The notes: a model not told the origin generated them from the letters alone. Counted from the first letter of the stretch, positions 54,850 to 63,085 are shown. The stretch is DNA of 64,000 bases from Paramylibacter kogurei (GCF_002742285.1 NZ_MDGM01000012.1:558001-622000), one strand, 5' to 3'. Program-made: numbers and translations.

Positions 54850-56400
54850 GTGGCATTACGAAAAAGAGGCGGTGGGCGTGCGGGCAATCAACGTCGCGCG
54901 ATAAAAACGGCGATTGAACAAATGCCGTTTCGCCAACCCATCAACATAGATCGCCCGACCGAGCCATTGGACAAAGATGGCATTCAAGCCATTCACAATG
55001 GTGCAATGGACATTCTGGAAAACATCGGCATTCAATTTATGAACCCAGAGGCGCTTGCAATTTTGCGCAAATTTGGATGCGCGGTGGATGGTGAAAACGT
55101 ACGCATGGGGCGCGATATGGTGATGGAAATGGTTGCCAAGGCACCATCTGAATTTACCATAACCCCGCGCAATCCCGCCCATCAAATTACACTTGGTGGC
55201 AATCACATGGCGTTTGTGAATGTATCGTCGCCCCCAAACATGTGGGATCTGGAACGTGGCAAACGACCAGGTGACATGAACGGGTTTCGCGACTTCATGA
55301 AGCTGACGCAATATTTCAACTGTATCCATGTGGCGGGGGGCTATCCTGTGGAACCCGTGGATGTTCATGCATCGGTGCGCCATTTGGATTGCTTGTTTGA
55401 AAAGCTCACACTCACAGACAAAGTTGTTCATGCCTATTCATTGGGCAAAGAACGGGTCGAAGATGTGATGGAAATGGTGCGTATCGCGGGTGGGCTTTCT
55501 CATGATGAATTTGACGAAACTCCGCGCATGTATACGAATATCAATTCGGTTTCGCCGCTGAAACATGATTATCCTATGCTTGATGGCACCATGCGCCTTG
55601 CGCGTCGGGGGCAACCCATTGTGGTGACACCATTTACCTTGGCGGGCGCAATGGCGCCGGTAACAATGGCAGGGGCAGTAACACTTTCATTGGCCGAAGG
55701 TTTGGCCGCGATTGTTTTGATCCAGATTATCCGCGCAGGTTGCCCATGTTTGATTGGCACATTTACATCGAACGTTGATATGAAATCAGGCGCACCAGCA
55801 TTTGGAACACCTGAATATATCCGCGCAACCCAAATGACGGGACAGATGGCGCGGTTTTACGGTTTACCCATGCGTTCATCTGGGGTGTGTGCGGCCAATG
55901 TCCCTGATGGTCAGGCCATGTGGGAAACGTCAAATTCATTATGGGCGGCGGTGCAGTCGGGTACAAATTTGGTTTATCACGCGGCAGGTTGGCTTGAAGG
56001 TGGTTTAATCGCCAGCCCCGAAAAATTTGTGATGGATTGCGAAGTTTTGCAACACATTCAACGTTATTTTGATCCATCAATCACCGCAACAACACCCGAT
56101 GACATTGCCATTGATGCCATCCGCGAGGTCGGTCACGCACCTGGCGCGAATTTTTTCGCGATCGACCATACCCAAGATCGGTATGAAACCGCGTTTTACG
56201 CCCCATTTGCATCTGACTGGCGAAATTACGAGGCTTGGGAACTGGATGGCGGCGTGTGGACCGCAGAGCGCGCGCATAAAATATACAAAGACATCATAAA
56301 TGAATTTACGCCCCCACCGATGGACAGCGCGATAAAAGAGGAATTATCCGCATTCGTGGCGCGGCGCAAATCAGAAGGCGGAGCTCCAACCGACTTTTAA
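54850..56400 (+). CDS. trimethylamine methyltransferase (MttB) family protein
   Basis: The 516-residue protein belongs to the MttB superfamily of corrinoid-dependent methyltransferases. Visible parts are ILENIGIQFMNPEALAILRKFG (near the start), APSEFTITPRNP, VVTPFTLAGAMAPVTMAGAV, GTFTSNVDMKSGAPAFGTPE and an LEGGL segment. No in-frame TAG exists, so it is a non-pyrrolysine member, like glycine betaine methyltransferase MtgB and relatives. GGAGG lies 5 nt before GTG 54850. No corrinoid protein or reactivase is nearby. The substrate is probably a quaternary amine or related compound, but this is not proven. Confidence 0.9.
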   Translation: MALRKRGGGRAGNQRRAIKTAIEQMPFRQPINIDRPTEPLDKDGIQAIHNGAMDILENIGIQFMNPEALAILRKFGCAVDGENVRMGRDMVMEMVAKAPSEFTITPRNPAHQITLGGNHMAFVNVSSPPNMWDLERGKRPGDMNGFRDFMKLTQYFNCIHVAGGYPVEPVDVHASVRHLDCLFEKLTLTDKVVHAYSLGKERVEDVMEMVRIAGGLSHDEFDETPRMYTNINSVSPLKHDYPMLDGTMRLARRGQPIVVTPFTLAGAMAPVTMAGAVTLSLAEGLAAIVLIQIIRAGCPCLIGTFTSNVDMKSGAPAFGTPEYIRATQMTGQMARFYGLPMRSSGVCAANVPDGQAMWETSNSLWAAVQSGTNLVYHAAGWLEGGLIASPEKFVMDCEVLQHIQRYFDPSITATTPDDIAIDAIREVGHAPGANFFAIDHTQDRYETAFYAPFASDWRNYEAWELDGGVWTAERAHKIYKDIINEFTPPPMDSAIKEELSAFVARRKSEGGAPTDF

Positions 56401-56439
56401 CCACAGTCTTTGTATCAAATTTGAAATTTCATCAATTTG

Positions 56440-56447
56440 TTAACCAT
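56440..56447 (+). promoter_or_regulatory. CtrA half-site upstream of H-NOX gene
   Basis: TTAACCAT, the sequence of a CtrA half-site used in alphaproteobacteria, lies 38 nt upstream of the H-NOX start. CtrA control of H-NOX and cyclase genes has been described in Roseobacter-group bacteria, so the position is meaningful, though 8-mers also occur by chance. Confidence 0.4.
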
Positions 56448-56484
56448 TCTTCGCAATAGTTGCCCAAAGCGAGAAGGATTGGTT

Positions 56485-57087
56485 GTGCATGGAATTTTGA
56501 ATCGGGGATTGCAGTGTTTTATTCGCGATATTTATGGCGGACAGGCGTGGAATCAGGTGCGCGAAACCGTTGGGCTAACGTTTTGTAATTTTGAAACGAT
56601 GCTCACCTATGAAGATATGATTACCGAACAAATGATTGCATCTATTTGTGACACGACACGACGCAATCGTCACGAAATATTAGAAGATTTTGGAACATAT
56701 CTGGTTTCCGAACATAGCCCGCCTTCGGTTCTAAAGTTATTACGATTGGGCGGTGAAACCTTTGTTGATTTTTTATACTCGCTCGAAGATGTAAATGATC
56801 GGGTTCACATCGCGATCCCAGAATTGGATCTGCCGCGTTTCACATTGTTTGAATTCAACACCAAACGATTTCAATTGAAAAGCGAATTTCATCATACTGG
56901 ATACGGCGCCATTTTTCTTGGGCTTTTATGCGCGATGGCGGATCATTATCAAACATTGGTATCGATTTCGCGGCGCAATGAATTCATTGCCGGGCAAACA
57001 TGTGATCTGTTTGATATTGAAATTCATCAACAAGACTGGGCCGCAGAAAAATCACCGCGCAATGCAATGGTGACATATGATGCCTGA
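56485..57087 (+). CDS. H-NOX (HNOB) domain protein lacking canonical heme motifs
   Basis: The 200-residue protein has the H-NOX layout: MHGILNRGLQCFIRDIYG start, LEDFGTYLVSE (67-76), RLGGETFVDFLYSLEDVNDRVHIAIPEL (87-114) and a GLLCAMADHY helix (146-155). H-NOX proteins sense NO through heme held by a proximal His in an LHxxV-type motif and a YxSxR motif. Here the aligned positions read VNDRV (N104) and LKSEF (L131, S133, F135), so both are missing. H108 is the nearest His. A GAAGGA Shine-Dalgarno sets the GTG start. It overlaps the next cyclase gene by 11 nt, so a sensory partnership is expected. Confidence 0.85.
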   Translation: MHGILNRGLQCFIRDIYGGQAWNQVRETVGLTFCNFETMLTYEDMITEQMIASICDTTRRNRHEILEDFGTYLVSEHSPPSVLKLLRLGGETFVDFLYSLEDVNDRVHIAIPELDLPRFTLFEFNTKRFQLKSEFHHTGYGAIFLGLLCAMADHYQTLVSISRRNEFIAGQTCDLFDIEIHQQDWAAEKSPRNAMVTYDA

Positions 57088-58066
57088 AGCCGTGATAAAC
57101 CTTGGTCAAAATGACCTCGCGCGTTTAATGCCGATGTATGTGATCGTTGGCACCGATGGGAAAATTCGCGATGCGGGCCCGTTGCTTCGAAAGGTGTTGA
57201 AAGGCACGCGATTTCGGGGACGACATTTCATGACTTTGTTCGAATTTCATCGGCCGCAAGGGTTTGGTGAATTTGATCAGATTGAATCTCTGATCGACAC
57301 CAAGGTTTTGGTGAACACACGTTGTAATCGGTTGCGTAAAATGGCCTGTGTATTGGCGCCATTGCCTATGGGCGATGGTTATTTGTTGAATTTCAATCTT
57401 GGGATCGGACTGGAACAAATTGTTGATCAGCAAAATCTGGTTGCAACTGATTTTGCACCAACAGACGTCAGCATTGATTTGCTGTATATGATCGAAATGC
57501 AAAAGGCCGTGTTGGGGGCGGCGCAGGGGTTAAACCACCAACTTCACGGGGCCAAAATCGAGGCCGAGGAATTGGCAATTACTGATCCGTTGACCGGTCT
57601 TGGAAATCGTCGGGCATTGATGCGGTTCGTGCGTCGGTTGCTTTCACGTGAATTGGCAAAAAACTTTGCTGTGATCTTGATGGATTTGGATCATTTCAAG
57701 GCTGTAAACGATAGCTTTGGTCACGCCGCGGGTGACTATGTGTTGAAAACGGTTGCCAACCGATTGCGTTCTGAAACGCGCCCATTGGACATGGTCGCGC
57801 GATTGGGGGGGGATGAATTTGTGATGGTTTTGCCAAATTTTGGCAATGTCAAAACCTTGGAGTCATTTTTCGATCGTATCATTCGAAAAATATCCGAGCC
57901 GATTCAATTCAAACAGGACAATTGTCAAATCGGAATCAGCTTGGGTGCCATCGTAACCAATGGTGATCAATTTGATTCCATAGATCAGATTTTGTCAGTT
58001 TCAGATACCGCGCTATATGAATCCAAAAATCAGGGGCGGGGACGATTTACAATTGTTTCGCACTGA
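57077..58066 (+). CDS. diguanylate cyclase with H-NOX-associated N-terminal domain
   Basis: The 329-residue protein makes c-di-GMP. Residues about 15-115 (ARLMPMYVIVGTDGKIRDAGPLLRKVL, FMTLFEFHRPQGF) resemble the HNOBA domain that docks onto H-NOX proteins. A short helix (about 135-165) leads to the GGDEF domain with DPLTGLGNRRAL, GGDEF (244-248) and an I-site RPLD (235-238). The start overlaps the H-NOX stop, so the two proteins are co-translated and probably form a complex in which H-NOX state sets cyclase activity. No EAL domain is present. Confidence 0.93.
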   Translation: MMPEAVINLGQNDLARLMPMYVIVGTDGKIRDAGPLLRKVLKGTRFRGRHFMTLFEFHRPQGFGEFDQIESLIDTKVLVNTRCNRLRKMACVLAPLPMGDGYLLNFNLGIGLEQIVDQQNLVATDFAPTDVSIDLLYMIEMQKAVLGAAQGLNHQLHGAKIEAEELAITDPLTGLGNRRALMRFVRRLLSRELAKNFAVILMDLDHFKAVNDSFGHAAGDYVLKTVANRLRSETRPLDMVARLGGDEFVMVLPNFGNVKTLESFFDRIIRKISEPIQFKQDNCQIGISLGAIVTNGDQFDSIDQILSVSDTALYESKNQGRGRFTIVSH

Positions 58067-58103
58067 TACGAACAAACTGACGCTGTGATCGAATTTTGGG
58101 AAA

Positions 58104-58180
58104 TGGTACCAGCGCCCCGGCTCGAACGGGGGGCCTCTTGATCCACAATCAAGCGCTCTAACCTACTGAGCTACGCCGGC
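58104..58180 (-). tRNA. tRNA-His (anticodon GTG)
   Basis: Read on the minus strand, the gene folds into a cloverleaf. GCCGGCG pairs with CGCTGGT, giving G1:U72 and G4:U69, followed by discriminator A73 and an encoded CCA. The anticodon loop is TTGTGGA. The base before position 1 is T, so the otherwise near-universal G-1 is not encoded. Loss of G-1 together with A73 is a known trait of a group of alphaproteobacteria. Confidence 0.95.
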
Positions 58181-58285
58181 ACTGGGCGTTCAATTAGCGA
58201 TCCTCGCAAAGGATTGCAAGCCTTGATCGACCTCTTGCATGAAACTTCTCTTATTGTTAGCGAGTTTTATAAAAAGGAGAATAAG

Positions 58286-58480
58286 ATGGGTATCAATACA
58301 CCAAGCGATGTCGAGGCGAATTTGCAAATTGGGCCAACCACGGATGGTATGGTGCGGTTGTTCATTTTGGGCGAAGCATTTGAAATTCCAATGGATTTTG
58401 ACCCTGAAGAGGCAGAAGAAATCGCCGAAGAAATCAAGGCAGCCGCAGCGCAGGCGCGGAACGTTAAAGGTGCAAAATAG
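58286..58480 (+). CDS. DUF6324 small protein
   Basis: The 64-residue acidic protein reads MGINTPSDVEANLQIGPT, then DGMVRLFILGEAFEIPMDFDPEEAEEIAEEIKAAAA. It matches a small conserved Rhodobacterales family (DUF6324) of unknown function. AAGGAGA lies 7 nt upstream of ATG 58286, a strong start; the longer frame runs back towards tRNA-His. Its stop is 1 nt from that of convergent mmcB. Confidence 0.85.
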   Translation: MGINTPSDVEANLQIGPTTDGMVRLFILGEAFEIPMDFDPEEAEEIAEEIKAAAAQARNVKGAK

Positions 58481-58481
58481 A

Positions 58482-58913
58482 CTAGATTCGCGGATCAATT
58501 TGTTGATGAAGCCGCTGCGCCGCGCAGCGGGCAAAATTCAAAATCAATTTTTTTCGCCGCGCTGGGTTTAACTTTGTAATGGGTGCTGGTCGATTGATTG
58601 CCGCACCATACGAATCTGCGAAAATTAACCCTTGATCCGATGGCAATATATCGGTGGGAAAATCTGGTGGCGTGGCAAAATAAAACTGATCGCACCAATC
58701 GATATATCCCTGCCATTTATTGTCGGATGTGAAATCAGCACGGCTTGATTTACATTCCACAATCCAAATGTCACCTTTTGGAGTGATTGCCATCACATCG
58801 ACGCGCAATCTACGAGTTGGCGTCAATTCGGTAATACTGGCGAAATTCATTTCACCAAATAAGCGCTGAACGCCTCGCGCCAAAAGTTGCCCAGCCTGAA
58901 GTTCGTGTTCCAT
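58482..58913 (-). CDS. mmcB: DNA repair protein MmcB
   Basis: This 143-residue protein belongs to the MmcB family, LexA-regulated in Caulobacter and linked to mutagenic repair with ImuB-DnaE2. The PD-(D/E)XK-like core is RVDVMAITPKGDIWIVECKSSRADF (D39 with ECK at 53-55), followed by KWQGYIDWCDQFYFATPPDFPTDILP and GLIFADSYGA. A LexA box is not evident upstream. It stands between the DUF6324 gene (convergent) and a glycosyltransferase gene. Confidence 0.92.
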   Translation of the reverse strand: MEHELQAGQLLARGVQRLFGEMNFASITELTPTRRLRVDVMAITPKGDIWIVECKSSRADFTSDNKWQGYIDWCDQFYFATPPDFPTDILPSDQGLIFADSYGAAINRPAPITKLNPARRKKLILNFARCAAQRLHQQIDPRI

Positions 58914-58953
58914 ACCGAACTGTATCGTTCACGCGAGTTTTTGGTCAAGTTTG

Positions 58954-61368
58954 CTAGATCACACCAATTGCCTGGAGACGATCAAAACAGCGTTGAGTAT
59001 AGCGTTGTGCACAATATCGGGTTTGGATTTCCCGTTGTCCACGAAATGCGCGTTGTTTCGCCAAATCATAATCAGTGTATATCTGTTGCAACGATTTTGC
59101 GATCGCATCGGGTGAAATATCCGCCCATTGTGCGTTTTGCGTAGGATAAATGGCATGATTTTTGGGAACATCAATCATCGGCGCAACAATTGGATAGCTA
59201 TTGTCATAGTTGCAAAAATCCTGCGTGCCACCATAATTGGTGACAATCAACGGTTTTGCCAGTGCCAACGCATAGGCGGCAAAATATCCAAAACCTTCGC
59301 CTCTGTGGGGGGAAATCAAACAGTCAGCGCTGGCGAGCAATCGGAAATAATTGGCTTGGGTCAAAATTGATTCACAGATTTTTATCCGACTGTCCAAAAA
59401 TGCGATACGGCGAATTTGTCCGAATTGATTGTTGGGATCACCCCAATGATCCGACTGTGTTTTGGTTGTTTTTATGATGAACTCACAATCAGGAAAACGA
59501 CGACGTGGGAATGCCTTTTGAAACGCATAAACTGCGGCGATTGGGTTTTTGCGTTCCACCGAAGAATGAAAATCAAATGCAGTTAAGCATCTGAATTTAT
59601 CCCCGTCGCGCTGACGTGTTTTTGACAAAACGTCCAGCATATCAAGCTCTGGCATGGATTTTCCCATCAGCTGTATATTCACAGACGTTTGGTGGGCATA
59701 AAGGTCAGCGACAAATTTGCTTGGGACCCACAATTCGTCGAGCATATCAATGCCAAGGTGATGGATGTCGGGAATGCGTGATAATTCCCAAAGGGGAAAC
59801 CCGATTTGATAGATGTCATTGCGCCGCGCCAATTCCGGCGTGATCAGTTGGAGCGGAACACGCTCTGCGTTGACATGATGTATCAATACATTTCGTTTTG
59901 GGCTGATCGTGTTTCGCTGGTGGGTGGGGGCATCTGTATGTGGTTGAAATGTATCGATTGTTTCAAATTTTAATCCAATCGTATCGAGCGCATTTTGCGT
60001 CATGCGCAAATTCGCCGCCAGACCGGAACACCCCGTTGTGATACCATTGATGACAAGCTTGTGCGTTGTTTTGGAAACGGTATTTGGTGTTTGTGGGTGA
60101 GCAAAGTTTAAATTTGGGCGTATTTTTGCATCAAACCATTGAACCAAGCGTATGTCGCGCCAAAGCATATCTGCGCCACTTGATTGTGAATGCGCACCAC
60201 ATAACATTGCGAAAAATAGCATTAACCCCGTTGGGCCATGCGCATGTTTTTTGAGCGTGAACAATTCCTGCAATCGGTGGGGAAGCGCGTCGAAATCAGA
60301 TTTTCCGCTTAAAAACGCGTTGATTTCATCACAATATGGCACCCTAAAAAATTGAGAACGCGGTTTTGTTGAACTTTCAATGCTCTGCGGTATCCATTTT
60401 GTGGGAACCTTTGAACGCGCGTTTATTTGATACCAGCTAATATACGCATTGCGTCCACTGGTTGACGATAGATTGAATTTTGATTGGAGATTAAAAACTT
60501 GAAATAAATGCAACATATATCGCGTGATATTTGGATATTGAGTAGGTTGCTGTGCCAATTCAATGGGCGATTTTTTTTCGCGTTGAAATGAAATATCTTC
60601 GCATGGCCAAAATTGATTTTTGATACGATGTATCATTTCATGTTCGCAAATTTGCGGTGACAAGGCCAAACGGCACAATGTTGCAAGTTCCGCATCATTT
60701 GCATGTGGTGAGCGTAAATGACGTAAAATGTAACGCGGGTTTAATGCGCCCGGTTCAAATTCAAAATTGGCATGTCGGGTAAATTGTTGCAGCGATGTTT
60801 GATCTTGTCCAACAGATGATCCAACACTTGATGCCAGATCAGACAATGCGTCAATTTCGTTTGTCGTTGATACATAATGAATGCGTGCCCGTGGTTTTGT
60901 AAAAAACATAGATTTCATGAATGTGATGCGCTCACGCGCTGTCCCCACAAAAATCACATCTGTGTTCATGTTTACAAAGCGGCGCATCATCTGAACCATG
61001 CGGCGGCGTTCCTTGATCCTTTTCCAAGGGTGATCGCCGGTTAATTCTGGTTCAACAATGCATTTTAAATATATGATAATATGAGAAAAATCAGGTAAGT
61101 TTCGTCCCAATTGCGCAAAACTTGTTTCATATTTATGCGGGGTTGCGAAATTGATGTGATATTGCGCAAAATCGCGCTGTACACCCGAAACAGTGGTGAC
61201 CTTTGCCGCCTTGTTTATTGCGCCAGTAACCAGATTTATTGCGTCCCAATTGGGATTTTCATCGGGCGAAAAATGAGCATAAACCAACAGATTAATTGGG
61301 GCGTTTTCTGGCGTATTGGCACGAGCGGAATCATTTGTGTTCAAGGCTGAAAATAATTGATGTTTCAT
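58954..61368 (-). CDS. large glycosyltransferase with unknown N-terminal half
   Basis: The 804-residue cytosolic protein ends in a GT-B glycosyltransferase (about 450-800, GT4-like) with ERVPLQLITPELARRNDIYQIGFPLWE, FDFHSSVERKNPIAAVYAFQKAF, and the donor-site SPHRGEGFGYFAAYALALAKPLIVTNYGGTQDFC (about 682-715). The first about 440 residues begin with a Rossmann-like LLVYAHFSPDENPNWDAINLV and show no family I can name. Such fusions occur among surface-polysaccharide enzymes. It is divergent from the 6S RNA gene and lies 43 nt from a perfect CtrA box. Confidence 0.85.
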   Translation of the reverse strand: MKHQLFSALNTNDSARANTPENAPINLLVYAHFSPDENPNWDAINLVTGAINKAAKVTTVSGVQRDFAQYHINFATPHKYETSFAQLGRNLPDFSHIIIYLKCIVEPELTGDHPWKRIKERRRMVQMMRRFVNMNTDVIFVGTARERITFMKSMFFTKPRARIHYVSTTNEIDALSDLASSVGSSVGQDQTSLQQFTRHANFEFEPGALNPRYILRHLRSPHANDAELATLCRLALSPQICEHEMIHRIKNQFWPCEDISFQREKKSPIELAQQPTQYPNITRYMLHLFQVFNLQSKFNLSSTSGRNAYISWYQINARSKVPTKWIPQSIESSTKPRSQFFRVPYCDEINAFLSGKSDFDALPHRLQELFTLKKHAHGPTGLMLFFAMLCGAHSQSSGADMLWRDIRLVQWFDAKIRPNLNFAHPQTPNTVSKTTHKLVINGITTGCSGLAANLRMTQNALDTIGLKFETIDTFQPHTDAPTHQRNTISPKRNVLIHHVNAERVPLQLITPELARRNDIYQIGFPLWELSRIPDIHHLGIDMLDELWVPSKFVADLYAHQTSVNIQLMGKSMPELDMLDVLSKTRQRDGDKFRCLTAFDFHSSVERKNPIAAVYAFQKAFPRRRFPDCEFIIKTTKTQSDHWGDPNNQFGQIRRIAFLDSRIKICESILTQANYFRLLASADCLISPHRGEGFGYFAAYALALAKPLIVTNYGGTQDFCNYDNSYPIVAPMIDVPKNHAIYPTQNAQWADISPDAIAKSLQQIYTDYDLAKQRAFRGQREIQTRYCAQRYTQRCFDRLQAIGVI

Positions 61369-61410
61369 AACAATCCCGCATAAATTTTATTCAGATTTAC
61401 GCCGAGAAAG

Positions 61411-61425
61411 TTAACGGGCATTTAA
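61411..61425. promoter_or_regulatory. CtrA full site
   Basis: TTAACGGGCATTTAA is a perfect TTAA-N7-TTAA element; on the minus strand it reads TTAA-N7-TTAAC, the canonical CtrA form. It lies 43 nt upstream of the glycosyltransferase start and about 60-75 nt upstream of the inferred 6S RNA start. It probably acts on the glycosyltransferase, to which its orientation and distance fit better. Confidence 0.6.
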
Positions 61426-61450
61426 TGAAAATTGTCTTTGTCGCGCCCCC

Positions 61451-61479
61451 TTGTGTAGGTCAAACAGAACGACTATCTT
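61451..61479 (+). promoter_or_regulatory. ssrS: promoter of 6S RNA
   Basis: TTGTGT (-35) and TATCTT (-10) are separated by exactly 17 nt. The predicted transcription start, about 61486, coincides with the 5' side of the 6S RNA terminal stem, which supports both calls. Confidence 0.65.
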
Positions 61480-61485
61480 AACGCT

Positions 61486-61668
61486 TGGCGGGTTCTGCCC
61501 TTTTGGTGAGAAGTCCTATTCCAGTGGCCGATAATTTTTTTGAGAGGGAGCTGGCTCTGCGACTGGCCGTGGCCTATCATATCTGGCACCCACCTGGTAA
61601 TCCAGGCTCTCGGGAATAACCCACTTCCACCTCTGCGATCCTTCGGGAATGCGGGCCCGCCACATTAA
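61486..61668 (+). ncRNA. ssrS: 6S RNA
   Basis: 6S RNA mimics an open promoter and binds the sigma-70 holoenzyme in stationary phase. The region shows the required long, interrupted rod: terminal stem 61487-61495 (GGCGGGTTC) with 61653-61661 (GGGCCCGCC); second stem 61505-61514 (GGTGAGAAGT, one bulged A) with 61623-61631 (ACTTCCACC); third stem TATTCC with GGAATA; then a central purine/pyrimidine bubble and apical stems. It precedes the 5-formyl-THF cyclo-ligase gene by about 15 nt, the conserved ssrS-ygfA arrangement. Ends are estimates from the promoter and stem. Confidence 0.82.
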
Positions 61669-61682
61669 AGAAATCGGTCAAA

Positions 61683-62246
61683 ATGAATACATCAGAATTA
61701 AAAGCAATGGCGCGCAAGGCGGCCTTTGGCGAACGTAAAATCGCACATGGACAAGGGCTTGATGATGATGCGAATGCACAACTTACGTCATTTTTAAAAC
61801 AACAAGACCAAGCGCTTGTTATCGCGGCATATATGCCCATCCGAACAGAGGTATCCCCATTGCCCAGCATGAAACGCATGGCAATGCGCGGACGGCGCAT
61901 TTGTGTGCCAGTCATTATTGGCGAGGGTCAACCGCTGGAATTTCAAGAATGGACACCAGATTGCGACATGATTGATGGCCCCTTTGGCGCATCTGTTCCC
62001 AAAAACGGTGCAATTTTAGTCCCCGATGTCATTATCACGCCTTTGGTTGCCTTTGATCCATCGGGTTATCGATTGGGATACGGCGGCGGATTTTATGATC
62101 GTTCATTCGCACAGATTGGCGAGCAGAAAAAATTCCAAGCCATCGGTTTTGCTTATAGCGAACAAGAATTGATGATCGTCCCGCGCGAAGAAACCGATTA
62201 CAAGCTGGATGCAGTGATAACTGAAAAGGGCATCTTGTCCTTTTAA
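61683..62246 (+). CDS. 5-formyltetrahydrofolate cyclo-ligase
   Basis: This enzyme (YgfA/Fau) converts 5-formyl-THF to 5,10-methenyl-THF using ATP. The 187-residue protein carries FGERKIAHG, VIAAYMPIRTEVSPLP and the diagnostic DPSGYRLGYGGGFYDRSFA (about 123-141) near the C-terminus. It follows 6S RNA closely and probably shares its transcript, with the ATG lying at the 3' edge of the RNA. The ymdB-like gene comes 23 nt later, so the three form one unit. Confidence 0.95.
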   Translation: MNTSELKAMARKAAFGERKIAHGQGLDDDANAQLTSFLKQQDQALVIAAYMPIRTEVSPLPSMKRMAMRGRRICVPVIIGEGQPLEFQEWTPDCDMIDGPFGASVPKNGAILVPDVIITPLVAFDPSGYRLGYGGGFYDRSFAQIGEQKKFQAIGFAYSEQELMIVPREETDYKLDAVITEKGILSF

Positions 62247-62269
62247 CCTGTGCAATATACGCAAGGGGC

Positions 62270-63085
62270 ATGAGATTATTATTCCTTGGTGATGTGATGG
62301 GCCGTGCGGGACGTGCGGCGATATCAGAGCGGCTTGCAAATCTTCGCAAAGATTGGCGCTTGGATTTTGTCGTGGTGAACGGCGAAAATGCAACGGGTGG
62401 CATGGGGCTTTCTGCTGCACATGCCAAGGTTTTATTGGATGCAGGAGCCGATGTTATCACGCTTGGCGATCATGCGTTTGATCAAAAGGACATGCTTTCG
62501 TTTGTTGAAACCGAACCGCGTATCATTCGTCCGCTGAACTATGCCGCGACGGCACCTGGTAAAGGTGCGCGTTTGTATACAGCACAAAACGGCAAAAAGG
62601 TTTTTGTGGCACAGGCCTTGGGGCAGGTGTTCATGAAAAAACCATTTGCAGATCCGTTTTCCGCGCTGGATCAAGCGTTAAAGGCCGCACCACTGGGTGG
62701 ACAAGCGCAAGCCGTCATCGTTGACTTCCACGCCGAGGCAACATCAGAAAAAATGGGTATGGGGCATTGGCTTGATGGGCGCGCATCGCTGGTTGTTGGA
62801 ACACACACACATGTACCAACGGCGGATACGCAAATACTCACTGGTGGGACGGCGGTACAATCAGATGCGGGTATGTGTGGCGATTATGATAGCGTGATTG
62901 GCATGGAAAAATTGGAACCGATGCGCCGATTTGTGACGGGCATGGCCAAAGGGCGATTCACCCCCGCAGGTGGGGATGCAACCCTGTCAGGCGTGTTTGT
63001 GGAAACCGATGATAAAACCGGATTGGCAATATCGGTGGCACAGGTGCGCGTTGGTGGGCGGTTACAACAATCTGGGCCGCAATAA
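62270..63085 (+). CDS. YmdB family metallophosphoesterase
   Basis: The 271-residue protein belongs to the YmdB/TIGR00282 calcineurin-like family (2',3'-cyclic nucleotide phosphodiesterases in Bacillus). Metal-site motifs are RLLFLGDVMGRAGR, VVNGENATGGMG, ITLGDHAFDQ and VVGTHTHVPTAD. It lies in the 6S-cyclo-ligase transcript. A perfect palindrome overlaps its stop codon. Confidence 0.93.
   Translation: MRLLFLGDVMGRAGRAAISERLANLRKDWRLDFVVVNGENATGGMGLSAAHAKVLLDAGADVITLGDHAFDQKDMLSFVETEPRIIRPLNYAATAPGKGARLYTAQNGKKVFVAQALGQVFMKKPFADPFSALDQALKAAPLGGQAQAVIVDFHAEATSEKMGMGHWLDGRASLVVGTHTHVPTADTQILTGGTAVQSDAGMCGDYDSVIGMEKLEPMRRFVTGMAKGRFTPAGGDATLSGVFVETDDKTGLAISVAQVRVGGRLQQSGPQ

Noticed and set aside
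54850..56400. Pyrrolysine-type MttB
   Set aside because: The frame has no in-frame TAG; the gene is a full-length non-pyrrolysine member and no pyl genes are present.
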